Source of the DNA: Hyphomonas adhaerens MHS-3 | GTDB lineage: Bacteria; Pseudomonadota; Alphaproteobacteria; Caulobacterales; Hyphomonadaceae | DNA: 64,000 nucleotides | NCBI RefSeq assembly: GCF_000685235.1 | Contig: NZ_ARYH01000004.1 | Coordinates: forward strand, 1-64,000 | Direction: 5' to 3' | Part shown: positions 36,307-45,008 of the stretch, one piece after another | How the letters are laid out: every line of letters starts with the position of its first letter | Position numbering within the stretch: the first letter of the stretch is position 1 | Notes under the pieces: model-generated | The model's database searches: none | The model's input: the letters and a program-made list of their open reading frames with translations, nothing else | Told to the model about the DNA's origin: nothing | Made by a program: the position numbers and the translations under genes

Positions 36307-37704
36307 ATGAGCATTTCGCGGAGACATCTCCTCAAAGGCATTGGTGCTGGCGCTCTCAGCGCAGCAACGCTCACAACACTGGGCAATGCCATGCATGGCT
36401 TCCAGTCCGCCAATGCCGCGGAAGTCACCGACTACAAGGCGCTGGTCTGCATATTCATGCTGGGCGGGTGCGACACGCACGACGTGTTGCTGCCTTACGA
36501 TCAGGCCTCGTACGACAGCTTCCGGAATATCCGGGCATCCATGTTTGGCGGATACAATGGCAGCCGCGACCGCAACCAGCTGTTGCCGCTTTCGCCGGTG
36601 AATTCCGGTGACTTCGGCGGACGTCAGTTTGCCATGCCGCCAGAAATGAGCGGCCTGCACGGCCTGTTTGAGTCAGGTCAGGCTGCTTTCGTCGCCAATA
36701 CCGGGCCATTGATCAGCCCGCTCAACCGGACTCAATGGCAAAGCGGCTCAGTCCCTGTTCCCAAACAGCTTTTCTCTCATAACGACCAACAGTCCACATG
36801 GGCAGCGAGCGCACCGGAAGGTGCACAATTTGGCTGGGGCGGACGCTTTGCCGATGCCGCCGTCACCTCTGGTGCAAACACCAACCGGGAGTTCAGCACA
36901 ATCACGGCAGTGGGTAATGAGCTGTTCCTGACGGGACAGGAAGTCCTGCCTTATCAGATCGGTCTCAGTGGCGCTGACGAAATCAATCTGTTGAGCGAGT
37001 TCGACAATGCCAATATCTCGAACCTGCTGCGACGGCACTTCTCAGCCACGGACTTCAACCAGAGCAATCTGATCGGACGCGACGTCGCGCAGATTGCGGA
37101 TAAGTCAGTGGTTCTGAACGAATCCTACAACCAGGCGGTCGCCAACCTCATTCCGCTTTCGACGCAATTCCCTCAGTCCTATCTCGCATCACAACTGCGT
37201 GCGATTGCGAACACAATCGCAATCCGGGACAGCTTGTCGGTACGCCGCCAGGTCTTCTTCGCCGCCGTCGGCGGGTTTGATACGCACTCCACCCAGGCGG
37301 CCGATCTGCCCGGCCACCTGTCGGACGTCTCCGCCGCGATCACCGCCTTCCACTCCGCCATGCAGGAGCTCGGCGTCGGAAGCAGTGTGACGACATTCAC
37401 CGCATCTGATTTCGGTCGCACACTGGCAGCGAATGGTGACGGCACAGACCATGGCTGGGGGTCGCACCACCTCGTGGTCGGCGGCGCGGTACAGGGCCAG
37501 CGCATTTATGGTGACGTTCCTCCATCGGAGTTCGGACACGCGCAGGATGCTGGCAGTGGCCGCATGATCCCGACCATTTCGGTGGAGCAATATGCCTCAC
37601 CGATGGGCCGCTGGTTCGGTTTGAACGACAGCGAACTTGCCGCGGCATTGCCAAACCTCAGCACGTTCACCGCGGCGAATCCGGTTCAGAACATCCTCGT
37701 ATAA
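36307..37704 (+). CDS. DUF1501 protein, probable Tat substrate
   Basis: 465 aa. The N-terminus carries the twin-arginine motif SRRHLLKG followed by a hydrophobic stretch and an AxA-like end (NAAE), so it should be exported folded through TatABC encoded in this window. The DUF1501 domain, of the alkaline phosphatase/sulfatase superfamily, shows CIFMLGGCDTHDVLLPYD, a conserved FDTHS metal-site motif, DFGRTLAANGDGTDHGWG and HHLVVGGAVQG. It pairs with the preceding DUF1800 lipoprotein. A GC hairpin (37706-37719) follows the stop. Confidence 0.93.
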   Translation: MSISRRHLLKGIGAGALSAATLTTLGNAMHGFQSANAAEVTDYKALVCIFMLGGCDTHDVLLPYDQASYDSFRNIRASMFGGYNGSRDRNQLLPLSPVNSGDFGGRQFAMPPEMSGLHGLFESGQAAFVANTGPLISPLNRTQWQSGSVPVPKQLFSHNDQQSTWAASAPEGAQFGWGGRFADAAVTSGANTNREFSTITAVGNELFLTGQEVLPYQIGLSGADEINLLSEFDNANISNLLRRHFSATDFNQSNLIGRDVAQIADKSVVLNESYNQAVANLIPLSTQFPQSYLASQLRAIANTIAIRDSLSVRRQVFFAAVGGFDTHSTQAADLPGHLSDVSAAITAFHSAMQELGVGSSVTTFTASDFGRTLAANGDGTDHGWGSHHLVVGGAVQGQRIYGDVPPSEFGHAQDAGSGRMIPTISVEQYASPMGRWFGLNDSELAAALPNLSTFTAANPVQNILV

Positions 37705-37780
37705 GCCGCTCCTGAGCGGGGGCCAGACGACGAAAGCAGGTCGTGGTCACCCGCCAGCGCGGGTCGTTCTTAATGTCAGC

Positions 37781-38497
37781 TCAGCCGAGCCCGCGCATCC
37801 ACGTTTCCAGCGCGCGCGCCTCTTTGCGGCGGGCCTCTGTCACCTGCTTGGCCTCTTCGTCCTCGCCCCACTGTTCGATTTGCCAGACCTCATCGACGCG
37901 GGAGACTTCGAACGCATCGGCCGCAGACAGCTGGCCTTCAGCCACCGCCAATGCCAGCAAGGCGGAGCCGAATAGACCGCAACCAAACAACGCGCCGGTG
38001 AGACGAAAATCATCCATCTCAAGTGCCACCTGCCGGGCCGCTTCGAGCGAGGCATCCGGTTGCGGAGATGGAATCACGCCCTCAACCGGAACCAGCAGGA
38101 TATCCAGCTCCTGGCCCGCCCAGTCGCGCACAGGTCTCCAGTATGCGTCCTGCCGCTCGACCAGTTCGACCGGGCTTTCTGCAAGATGGCACAGCAAGTC
38201 TGTCTCGCAGTAGCGGGCCATTTCGTCCGCCATTTCCTCCCGCACTTCCGGTGTACGGTCGATGGCGACGTTCGCGAGGCGCGTCAGGTGCATGGCGGCG
38301 AGATCTATACTCTCGCCTTGTTCGTTCCACTCGGCGGCCACTGCACGCGCCAGGCGCTGGCTTGGCAGGCAGAGTGCGGCCCGGGCCGGCGTCTTGATGG
38401 TGCGCCCGTCAAGGGCGACCGTCCAGCCGCCCGGCATCTGTTCGGCGGCGGCCTCTTTGTAAAAGCGCTTCGGATTGTCGGAAGGAGAAGTCATCAT
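37781..38497 (-). CDS. ATP12-type F1-ATPase assembly chaperone
   Basis: 238 aa from tandem ATGs at 38497/38494; the ORF extends upstream without similarity. ATP12 family proteins bind the F1 alpha subunit during assembly and occur in alphaproteobacteria and mitochondria. The family pattern WTVALDGRTIKTPAR, WNEQGESIDLAAMHLTRLANVAID and ETDLLCHLAESP is clear. It is the last gene of a minus-strand run with the HAD, RluC and CrcB genes. Confidence 0.93.
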   Translation of the reverse strand: MMTSPSDNPKRFYKEAAAEQMPGGWTVALDGRTIKTPARAALCLPSQRLARAVAAEWNEQGESIDLAAMHLTRLANVAIDRTPEVREEMADEMARYCETDLLCHLAESPVELVERQDAYWRPVRDWAGQELDILLVPVEGVIPSPQPDASLEAARQVALEMDDFRLTGALFGCGLFGSALLALAVAEGQLSAADAFEVSRVDEVWQIEQWGEDEEAKQVTEARRKEARALETWMRGLG

Positions 38498-38546
38498 GGC
38501 CGCGCATGTACGCCGTGCGAACGCGGTTTCCAAGAGGCAACTGCGT

Positions 38547-39239
38547 TCAGCCGCGCGTGTCCTTCGAGACCGGATTGAAATTCAGGACACTGCCGCGAAG
38601 AGTATCGAAGGCATGGTGCACCTCGTGTGCGCCCGCCTCTTCCAGTTCGTGGGCAGCGCCGAAACCCCAGCTGACGCCGAGGGTCCGCACGCCCGCGGCA
38701 CGCCCCATGGCGATGTCGTGGATGGCATCGCCGATCATCAGGCTCGCCCCCGGTTCCACACCGAGTGCGTCCATGGCCTGCTCCACCATGTGGGGATGCG
38801 GCTTGCCCGGGCCGTCATCCGCGCACCAGATCGTGTCAAAGAAATGCTCCAGCTTGTGAAGCTCAAACAGGCTCTGAATGCCGCGCCGTGTCTTGCCGGT
38901 GGCCATGGCGATCAGCCAGCCTTCATTCCGCAGGGATTCCAGCGTTTCCAGCGCACCGTCATAAAGCGGCTGGGAGAAATCCGGCCGGGCGCGAGCGCGC
39001 ACCCAGGTGCTGCGGTAATCGGTGACCAGCCGCTCAATGTCATCTTCAGAAGCACCGGGCGCCAATTGCCCGCAAGCTTCGTGAAGGCTGAGCCCAACGA
39101 TCCGTCGCGTGGCATCATATTCCGGCGGGGTCAGGCCGGACTGGCGAAAGGCCTCCACCATGACATTGTGGATACTCTCCCGGCTGTCGACGAGGGTTCC
39201 GTCAACATCCCAGATGGCAAGACGCAGCTCAGTCATCAT
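38547..39239 (-). CDS. HAD-superfamily phosphatase (phosphoglycolate phosphatase-like)
   Basis: 230 aa subfamily IA HAD hydrolase. WDVDGTLVDS (nucleophile and acid-base Asp), MATGKTRRG (motif II), KPHPHMVEQAM (motif III Lys) and IGDAIHDIAMGRAAG (motif IV) are all present. The likely substrate is a small sugar phosphate such as 2-phosphoglycolate, but this cannot be fixed from sequence. Its start overlaps the rluC stop by four bases (ATGA). Confidence 0.93.
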   Translation of the reverse strand: MMTELRLAIWDVDGTLVDSRESIHNVMVEAFRQSGLTPPEYDATRRIVGLSLHEACGQLAPGASEDDIERLVTDYRSTWVRARARPDFSQPLYDGALETLESLRNEGWLIAMATGKTRRGIQSLFELHKLEHFFDTIWCADDGPGKPHPHMVEQAMDALGVEPGASLMIGDAIHDIAMGRAAGVRTLGVSWGFGAAHELEEAGAHEVHHAFDTLRGSVLNFNPVSKDTRG

Positions 39240-40282
39240 ACGAAAGGCGCCAGCGGATCCTTGCCTGCTTCCTGCTCAAGGAACCCGAGTGCCTCAAAAG
39301 TCTGCTTCATATGTGGGGGCAGCGGCGCCACGATCTGAAGTGGCTTCGCATTCGGACGCGGTATGAGGAGTGCACGGGCATGCAGGTGCAGGCCTGGCGC
39401 AAGGCCCTGAGGCACTTCCCGGCGGCATTGATATTTGAAGTCGCCGAGGATCGATGTGTTCATCTCCAGCATGTGGAACCGCAGCTGGTGCATGCGCCCG
39501 GTCAATGGCTTCAGGGCAACCCATGCGGCACGCTGGCCTGCCGTGGAGATGACCGCATAGTCGGTGATCGAGTGGCGCGCGCCCTCAACGCCCTGCGCCG
39601 AACGGAACATGCGTTCGCGATCAGAATCCCGGCGCCCGCGCGCTTTCGGGTTCACGACGCGATAGCCGTCTTCTTCATGCTCGTCCGGCACGCCCTTCAC
39701 CATCCAGCAGCGGATCTGTCCGAAGGGAGGATTTGGTACGGCAATGGTGACGGCCCAGTAGACCTTGTCCATATCGCGGCTGCGGAACAGTTCGGCCAAC
39801 CGGGCTGCCGCCGCCGGATGCTTCGCGACAAGGAGGACGCCCGATGTGTCCTTGTCGAGGCGGTGCACCAGGACCGGCCGATGTGTCCCATCACTCAGAG
39901 ACGCCAGCATGCCGTCTATATGCTTGCCCTGCCCTGAGCCCCCCTGCACGGCGAGACCGGCAGGCTTATTGAGGGCGATCATGTCGTCATCTTCGTAGAG
40001 CGTGATCTCGCGCAGGAAATCGCGATCTTCTTTCGACAGTTTGGTGGCCTTGTCCGGAGGAGGCTTGGTCGCATCGCCGCTGAGAATCGGCAGACGCACC
40101 TGCATGCCGGCAGACAGGCGCGTGTTGGACTTCGCCCGCGCGCCATCAACACGGATCTGTCCGGTACGGAGCATCTTCTCCACCTGGCCTTGAGTCAGCT
40201 GCACCCGGCGCTTGATCCAGCGATCCAGCCGCGTGCCCTCTTCCTTGGGGGTTACGGTTTCGGTGACGATCTGGCCGCTCAT
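39236..40282 (-). CDS. rluC: RluC/RluD-type 23S rRNA pseudouridine synthase
   Basis: 348 aa from the ATG at 40282. An N-terminal S4 RNA-binding domain (TRLDRWIKRRVQLTQGQVEKMLRTGQIRVDG) is followed by the RluA-family core with the catalytic aspartate in HRLDKDTSG. Members isomerise uridines in the 23S rRNA. The start overlaps the crcB stop (ATGA) and the 3' end overlaps the HAD gene, so three genes are coupled. The RluC symbol is by resemblance; RluD or an RluA paralog is possible. Confidence 0.9.
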   Translation of the reverse strand: MSGQIVTETVTPKEEGTRLDRWIKRRVQLTQGQVEKMLRTGQIRVDGARAKSNTRLSAGMQVRLPILSGDATKPPPDKATKLSKEDRDFLREITLYEDDDMIALNKPAGLAVQGGSGQGKHIDGMLASLSDGTHRPVLVHRLDKDTSGVLLVAKHPAAAARLAELFRSRDMDKVYWAVTIAVPNPPFGQIRCWMVKGVPDEHEEDGYRVVNPKARGRRDSDRERMFRSAQGVEGARHSITDYAVISTAGQRAAWVALKPLTGRMHQLRFHMLEMNTSILGDFKYQCRREVPQGLAPGLHLHARALLIPRPNAKPLQIVAPLPPHMKQTFEALGFLEQEAGKDPLAPFV

Positions 40283-40662
40283 GCGAACGCTTTCCGGGCC
40301 AGCCACAGGCCAAAAAACAATGCCATCAAGCCCAGAACGACCGACAGGGCGGCGTAAGCCGCTGCTCTCGTCATGTCTCCGGCGCGAACAAAGTTCGCCA
40401 CTTCAAGCGAGAAGGCTGAGAATGTCGTGAAACCGCCAAGCAGCCCTGTTGCCAGAAACAAGCGCAGTTCCTGTGGCCCGCCTTGCCCGCGAAAGGCCAG
40501 CCAGCTGATCAGGAACCCCATGAAAAAGCTGCCCACAATATTCACCGCAAATGTGCCATAGGGCCAGTGATCGGGCATGTGGCGCACCACGACCTGGCCC
40601 ACCCCATGGCGCATGGCCGCGCCAAGGGCGCCGCCTGCTGCAACTGCAAGAAATCCGTTCAT
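40279..40662 (-). CDS. crcB: CrcB/Fluc fluoride channel
   Basis: 127 aa with four membrane helices, the family length. GALGAAMRHGVGQ, GTFAVNIVGSFFMGFL and LLGGFTTFSAFSLE are the conserved Fluc motifs, including the Asn, Phe and Thr/Ser rim of the pore. It protects the cell from fluoride. The start at 40662 is preferred over 40728. It forms the head of crcB-rluC-HAD. No fluoride riboswitch could be recognised upstream. Confidence 0.95.
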   Translation of the reverse strand: MNGFLAVAAGGALGAAMRHGVGQVVVRHMPDHWPYGTFAVNIVGSFFMGFLISWLAFRGQGGPQELRLFLATGLLGGFTTFSAFSLEVANFVRAGDMTRAAAYAALSVVLGLMALFFGLWLARKAFA

Positions 40663-40756
40663 GCCCCGCCTTCTAGCCCTAACTGTCGCCCGGCGCCAGC
40701 GACATGCCCAGCCCTCTTGCGCTGGCACGGAAACGAGCTCTAATACCCCTAGGCAC

Positions 40757-40830
40757 GCGGGTGTAGCTCAATGGTAGAGCAGCAGCTTCCCAAGCTGACG
40801 ACGAGGGTTCGATTCCCTTCACCCGCTCCA
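40757..40830 (+). tRNA. tRNA-Gly (anticodon CCC)
   Basis: A full cloverleaf: acceptor GCGGGTG/CACCCGC, D-arm GCTC/GAGC, anticodon loop TTCCCAA giving anticodon CCC, T-arm GAGGG/CCCTT around TTCGATT, discriminator T and an encoded CCA end. The outer anticodon-stem pair (G27-A43) is mismatched. This gene reads GGG codons. Confidence 0.96.
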
Positions 40831-41042
40831 GTCTGTCCCGGAAGACGGACCTGACCGGCCAGCAATCCACGCAAGCAAATCCCCGCTCCCGGGAGCCTTT
40901 GATTGTGCCGTGTCCACCTCAGATTGCCCAAACGCTAACCATCGACTCAACAATGTCCGGATCCGCGTCGTGATGCATTGCACAAGAAACATTCAGGTCT
41001 GCTCATTTACGCCCGAATGCAGGCACGGGGCCGCTTTTAACA

Positions 41043-41062
41043 TGTGCACTTTATAGTGCGCA
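41043..41062. promoter_or_regulatory. Inverted repeat upstream of the TonB-dependent receptor
   Basis: TGTGCACT (41043-41050), TTAT, AGTGCGCA (41055-41062) form an 8-bp stem with one G-T wobble, 63 bp before the receptor ATG. It could be an operator for a dimeric repressor or an mRNA hairpin. The rest of the 295-bp gap from the tRNA to the receptor shows no riboswitch fold that I can recognise. Confidence 0.4.
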
Positions 41063-41125
41063 GTTCCCGCATCCCCTCCCCGCAGACATTTTGCGCGCAT
41101 TCAATCTGCTACTTGGAGTAAAGAG

Positions 41126-43450
41126 ATGCGTCGCCTGACCAATCACCTGAAATTCGGAATATGCCTTGCCTCGCTGATCGCCGCGTCGATGACGACCGTC
41201 GCGAATGCACAGGAAACAGCCGATGCAGAAGAACAGGCCACGATGAAAGCGGTGGTCGTCCAGGGCCGCCGGGTCTCGACCGCTGATACCGCTATCGGCC
41301 AGGGTGAAGCGACCAACACCGTCGCCGTCACCCGGGACGAACTTCTCTCCGCGCCGGGCGGCATCTCCGGCCTGAAAATGCTGGAATCCCTGCCGGGCTT
41401 CAACGTGCAGACAGACGGTGCGCTCGGCCTCTACGAATTCGGCAACTCGGTCACCGTGCGTGCCTTTAACCTGCAGCAGATCGGCTTCGTGCTGGACGGC
41501 GTGCCGATGGGCCGCTCCGATGCCTTCGGCGGCAGCCCGATCTTCCGCTATGTGGACAATGAAAACCTCGGCTCCGTTGTCGCGTCCCCGGGCGCCGGCG
41601 ACGTCTCCCTGCCGAGCTACTCCTCGCTGGGTCCGATCGTCTCTTATAATACGGTCGACACGTCTGACACGCCCGGCGGCATGATCTCCTACACGATGGG
41701 CGACGACAATCTCGAGCGTAGCTTCATCAAGCTGGAGACCGGCAACTGGAACGGCCTGTCGGCCTATGTCAGCCGGTCCAAGACGGACAGCGACCTGTGG
41801 CGCGGCCCCGGCACGATCGACCGCGAGCACATCGAGGGCAAGATCAAGTACGAGTTCGACGAAGATACGTTCATCAAGTTCGGCTACGTCCACAATGACT
41901 TCCACGACTACGACTCACCGTCTGCCCCGGAGTCTGTGTTCGACAACGACTATTACTACGCCTACCTGGATGCCATTCCGGAAACTGGCTGTATCGAACC
42001 GATTTCCAACGTCTACGACTATAATGGCGACAGTGTCATCGACGGGAATGACTTCTCGCCGATCTTCACCGGCTCGGCCTGTACCAGATATTATGAGGAC
42101 CGGATCAACGTCCGCGACGACAGCCTCTACTCGCTCAACTTCCAGACTGACATCACACCGAACCTGATGTTCACGGCCACGGCTTATCAGGAAGAAAAGG
42201 ACGGCTTCGGTGTTTCGCCGGACAGCTACTCCAACTCGCTCGGCATCTATGAACGCCAGGTGCTTGCCGGCCTCGACGTCGTGCACCCGCGCGGCGTGCA
42301 ATACGGCCTCTCCGGTGTTGGCGGCACGCGCAAGGGCGCCGTCGCCGGTCTGGAATGGCAGGTCGCCAACCACAAGGTTGAGTTCGGCGCCTGGTATGAA
42401 GACGAAGACTACAACCGCACCCAGCAGCGTCTCAACAAGACGAACGGCTCGGCTGACGGCGACGTGATCTGGGATGAAGTGGCCTACTACCGCCGCAATT
42501 ACACCTCGACCCGCAAGACGACCCAGCTGTTCCTGAAAGACACGATCAGCCTGATGGAAGACAAGCTGAACCTCGAAGTCGGGGTGAAGAGCCTCAGCGT
42601 CGATTACCAGCTGAGCGGTTATCGCGACTATAACGACTATGAAATGTTCGGCCCGCAGACGGTCGGCGAAGATTACAGCGACAACTTCCTGCCCATGCTC
42701 GGCGCAGTCTACGACATGAACGACAGCGACCAGCTGTTCGCTTCCTACTCGCAGAACTATGCGCTCCCGCGCGGCGCGGACGACATCTTCTCCATCGCGT
42801 CCACCGATGCATCGACCGAACCGCTGCCGGCACCGAAAGGTGAGGAGTCCCAGAACTTCGAAATCGGCTACCGCACCAACCGCGCGCAGTTCTATGGCTC
42901 TGCCGCGCTGTTCTTCACCAGCTTCGACAACCGTCTTGTGGCTGGCAGCGTCATCAACCCGGCTACCCAACAGCCAGAAGCCTTCTACATCAACGCCGGC
43001 AAGACCGAGGCTTACGGCTTCGAACTTTCAGGCGTCTATCAGCCAGCATTCCTTGACGACAAGGTCTACCTGGACGGCAATCTGACATACAACCACGCCG
43101 AAGATGAAAGCGGCTTTATCCTGGCCGACAGTCCGGAATGGCTGTTCACCGGCGGCGTAACTTACGAACCGACCGAATGGATGGTTGCCAACATCTCCGG
43201 CAAATACACCGGCAAACGTTATGCCGATTATACCGAGGGCTACAAAATGGACAGCTACGCCGTGCTGAGCGGTTACCTGGACCTAGGTGGCCCGAACGAT
43301 TTCGGTGTGCCGGAAAATGTCAGCCTGCGGTTCAACGTCGACAACCTGCTCGACGAGGAAGTGACGACGGCCTTTGTCTTTGCCGGCTCCGCCTATTTCC
43401 GTCCACTGAACCCACGCACGTTCCAGGCAACCCTCACGGTCCGCTTCTGA
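41126..43450 (+). CDS. TonB-dependent outer-membrane receptor
   Basis: 774 aa. A signal peptide (about residues 1-28, ending NAQE) precedes a plug domain with a TonB-box-like start (VVVQGRRVS), LPGFNVQTDG and DGVPMGRSDAFGGSP, and a 22-strand barrel ending in the aromatic-ended strand FQATLTVRF. Substrate is unknown; no obvious siderophore or cobalamin marker is present. The next gene is a TauE/SafE exporter 49 bp downstream, possibly co-transcribed. It has a preferential codon bias for GC-ending codons as in its neighbours, so no sign of transfer. Confidence 0.95.
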   Translation: MRRLTNHLKFGICLASLIAASMTTVANAQETADAEEQATMKAVVVQGRRVSTADTAIGQGEATNTVAVTRDELLSAPGGISGLKMLESLPGFNVQTDGALGLYEFGNSVTVRAFNLQQIGFVLDGVPMGRSDAFGGSPIFRYVDNENLGSVVASPGAGDVSLPSYSSLGPIVSYNTVDTSDTPGGMISYTMGDDNLERSFIKLETGNWNGLSAYVSRSKTDSDLWRGPGTIDREHIEGKIKYEFDEDTFIKFGYVHNDFHDYDSPSAPESVFDNDYYYAYLDAIPETGCIEPISNVYDYNGDSVIDGNDFSPIFTGSACTRYYEDRINVRDDSLYSLNFQTDITPNLMFTATAYQEEKDGFGVSPDSYSNSLGIYERQVLAGLDVVHPRGVQYGLSGVGGTRKGAVAGLEWQVANHKVEFGAWYEDEDYNRTQQRLNKTNGSADGDVIWDEVAYYRRNYTSTRKTTQLFLKDTISLMEDKLNLEVGVKSLSVDYQLSGYRDYNDYEMFGPQTVGEDYSDNFLPMLGAVYDMNDSDQLFASYSQNYALPRGADDIFSIASTDASTEPLPAPKGEESQNFEIGYRTNRAQFYGSAALFFTSFDNRLVAGSVINPATQQPEAFYINAGKTEAYGFELSGVYQPAFLDDKVYLDGNLTYNHAEDESGFILADSPEWLFTGGVTYEPTEWMVANISGKYTGKRYADYTEGYKMDSYAVLSGYLDLGGPNDFGVPENVSLRFNVDNLLDEEVTTAFVFAGSAYFRPLNPRTFQATLTVRF

Positions 43451-43498
43451 TCGTGCCGGACAGCAAAATGACTTCACAAACATCACCGAGTAAAACCA

Positions 43499-44410
43499 AT
43501 GTTAGCTGATGCTCTACCACTAATTCTCTCCATGCTGGTTGCCGGTGCTTTCGCCGGCCTCCTGGCGGGACTGTTCGGAATCGGCGGCGGCTTTGTCGTC
43601 GTGCCGGCTCTCGCAGCGGTCTTCACCATCCTGTCGACAACGGGGCAACCGATGTCTGAGGACAAAATCATGCACGTGGCCATCGGCACCTCGCTGGCCA
43701 CGATCATTTTCACCTCGCTCCGGTCCGTGCAGGCACACGCAAAGCGAGGGGCTGTGGATTTCAATATCCTCAAACAATGGGCGCCCTGGGTTGTCCTCGG
43801 CGTCGTGCTGGGCCTCAGTGTCGCCCGCTTCCTGGACGGTAAATCGCTGAAGATCATCTTCGGGGTCGGCGTGTTCATCATGGCCTGGCACTTCCTGTTT
43901 CCGATCCTGTCCAAGCGGACCGTGTCAGATCAGATGCCGAAAGGCATGGCCCGCGGTGGGCTTGGCAGTTTCCTCGGCGGGTTCTGCACCCTGCTGGGTA
44001 TCGGCGGCGGAACACCGGCCATTCTGATCATGACTCTGTCCGGCCAGCCGGTGCACCGGGCCATCGCGACGGCGGCAGGCTTCGGGACGATCATCGCCGT
44101 ACCCGGAACCATCGGTTCGATTATCAGCGGCCTCGGCGAGACCGGCCTGCCCTTCGGTTCGGTCGGCTATGTGAACGTTGTCGCAATGCTGGCAATCATC
44201 TCGATGAGCATGATCACGGCACCAATCGGCGCGGCACTGGCCCACAGCCTGGATTCCGCAAAGCTGAAAAAGGCGCTCGGCATCTACCTGCTGTGCACCT
44301 CCAGCCTGATGCTGTGGACAGCGTTCCACCATGCTCCTGCCAAGAATCCGCTGACAACAGCTTCAGCTGTCCAGGTCACGACGGAACTGCCACACATGGG
44401 CGGGCGCTAA
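43499..44410 (+). CDS. TauE/SafE-family anion exporter
   Basis: 303 aa with eight or nine membrane helices and the two internal repeats of the family (GLLAGLFGIGGGFVVVP and GGLGSFLGGFCTLLGIGGG). Members move sulfite, sulfoacetate or other small organosulfur anions, but the substrate is not set here. It follows the TonB receptor and is followed by two hairpins (44421-44453 and 44488-44516), so it is probably the end of the unit. Confidence 0.9.
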   Translation: MLADALPLILSMLVAGAFAGLLAGLFGIGGGFVVVPALAAVFTILSTTGQPMSEDKIMHVAIGTSLATIIFTSLRSVQAHAKRGAVDFNILKQWAPWVVLGVVLGLSVARFLDGKSLKIIFGVGVFIMAWHFLFPILSKRTVSDQMPKGMARGGLGSFLGGFCTLLGIGGGTPAILIMTLSGQPVHRAIATAAGFGTIIAVPGTIGSIISGLGETGLPFGSVGYVNVVAMLAIISMSMITAPIGAALAHSLDSAKLKKALGIYLLCTSSLMLWTAFHHAPAKNPLTTASAVQVTTELPHMGGR

Positions 44411-44420
44411 GCTTATCTGG

Positions 44421-44453
44421 CTCCGGACGCTTCCGTTCAGGGAGCGGCCGGAG
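44421..44453 (+). terminator. Hairpin downstream of the TauE/SafE gene
   Basis: CTCCGGACGCT (44421-44431) and AGCGGCCGGAG (44443-44453) form a stem of eleven pairs with one mismatch and an 11-nt loop. There is no U-run, so this may act with the stronger terminator 35 bp downstream. Confidence 0.45.
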
Positions 44454-44487
44454 TCACTGCTTGGCATCCTTGCCTGACGTAACGCGA

Positions 44488-44516
44488 GCCGCGCCAATCA
44501 GGCGCGGCTTTCTTTT
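44488..44516 (+). terminator. Intrinsic terminator after the TauE/SafE gene
   Basis: GCCGCGCC (44488-44495), AATCA loop, GGCGCGGC (44501-44508) and TTTCTTTT (44509-44516) form a perfect 8-bp GC stem with a U-rich tail. It lies 19 bp before the MaoC gene start, so that gene is transcribed from its own promoter or by read-through. Confidence 0.88.
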
Positions 44517-44534
44517 GGGATCAAGGACCTGCTC

Positions 44535-45002
44535 ATGCGGTATTATGAAGACCTGGTGATTGGCACGCTCACAAAATCTGAACTGACCTACGAGGTCACA
44601 CGAGAAGAAGTCATCGACTTTGCAGGAAAATACGACCCTCAGCCGTTTCACCTGGATGACGACGCAGCGGCGAAGACCCATTTCGGCCGCCTGTCTGCAT
44701 CCGGCTGGCACACTGCAGCAATGGTCATGCGAATGATGGTCGAAGGATGGAGCACGCAGGAACCAACCGCCTCACTCGGCTCACCGGGTGTGGACGAACT
44801 GCGCTGGCGCAAACCCGTTTATCCGGGCGACACATTGCGCGTGGAATCGAAACTCATCGGCAAGCGCCGCATGAAAAGCCGCCCGGACATGGGCCTGACG
44901 AAGACAGAGCAAACAGTCTACAATCAGGACAATGAAATCGTCATGACCATGGTGTCGAACGGCTTGGTACAGGTTCGTGATCCGGAAAGCAGCGCCGAAT
45001 AA
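44535..45002 (+). CDS. MaoC-family dehydratase
   Basis: 155 aa single hot-dog domain protein. The (R)-hydratase signature appears as PQPFHLDDDAAAKTHFGRLSASGWHTAAM, with the active-site Asp and His in this segment. It probably hydrates or dehydrates acyl-CoA thioesters. It is convergent with the desaturase gene (stop 45009, six bases away). Confidence 0.92.
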   Translation: MRYYEDLVIGTLTKSELTYEVTREEVIDFAGKYDPQPFHLDDDAAAKTHFGRLSASGWHTAAMVMRMMVEGWSTQEPTASLGSPGVDELRWRKPVYPGDTLRVESKLIGKRRMKSRPDMGLTKTEQTVYNQDNEIVMTMVSNGLVQVRDPESSAE

Positions 45003-45008
45003 GTCGAC

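Noticed and set aside
37706..37719. CCGCTC-CT-GAGCGG hairpin after the DUF1501 gene, and a second ACCCGC/GCGGGT stem near 37750.
   Set aside because: Both are short and lack a U-run; possible factor-dependent termination signal, but not supported enough as a feature.
40831..41125. Possible cobalamin or other riboswitch before the TonB receptor.
   Set aside because: No recognisable conserved riboswitch sequence elements; only the short inverted repeat at 41043-41062.
41915..42970. A 351-codon minus-strand open frame opposite the TonB-dependent receptor.
   Set aside because: Shadow of the receptor barrel; no independent signal.
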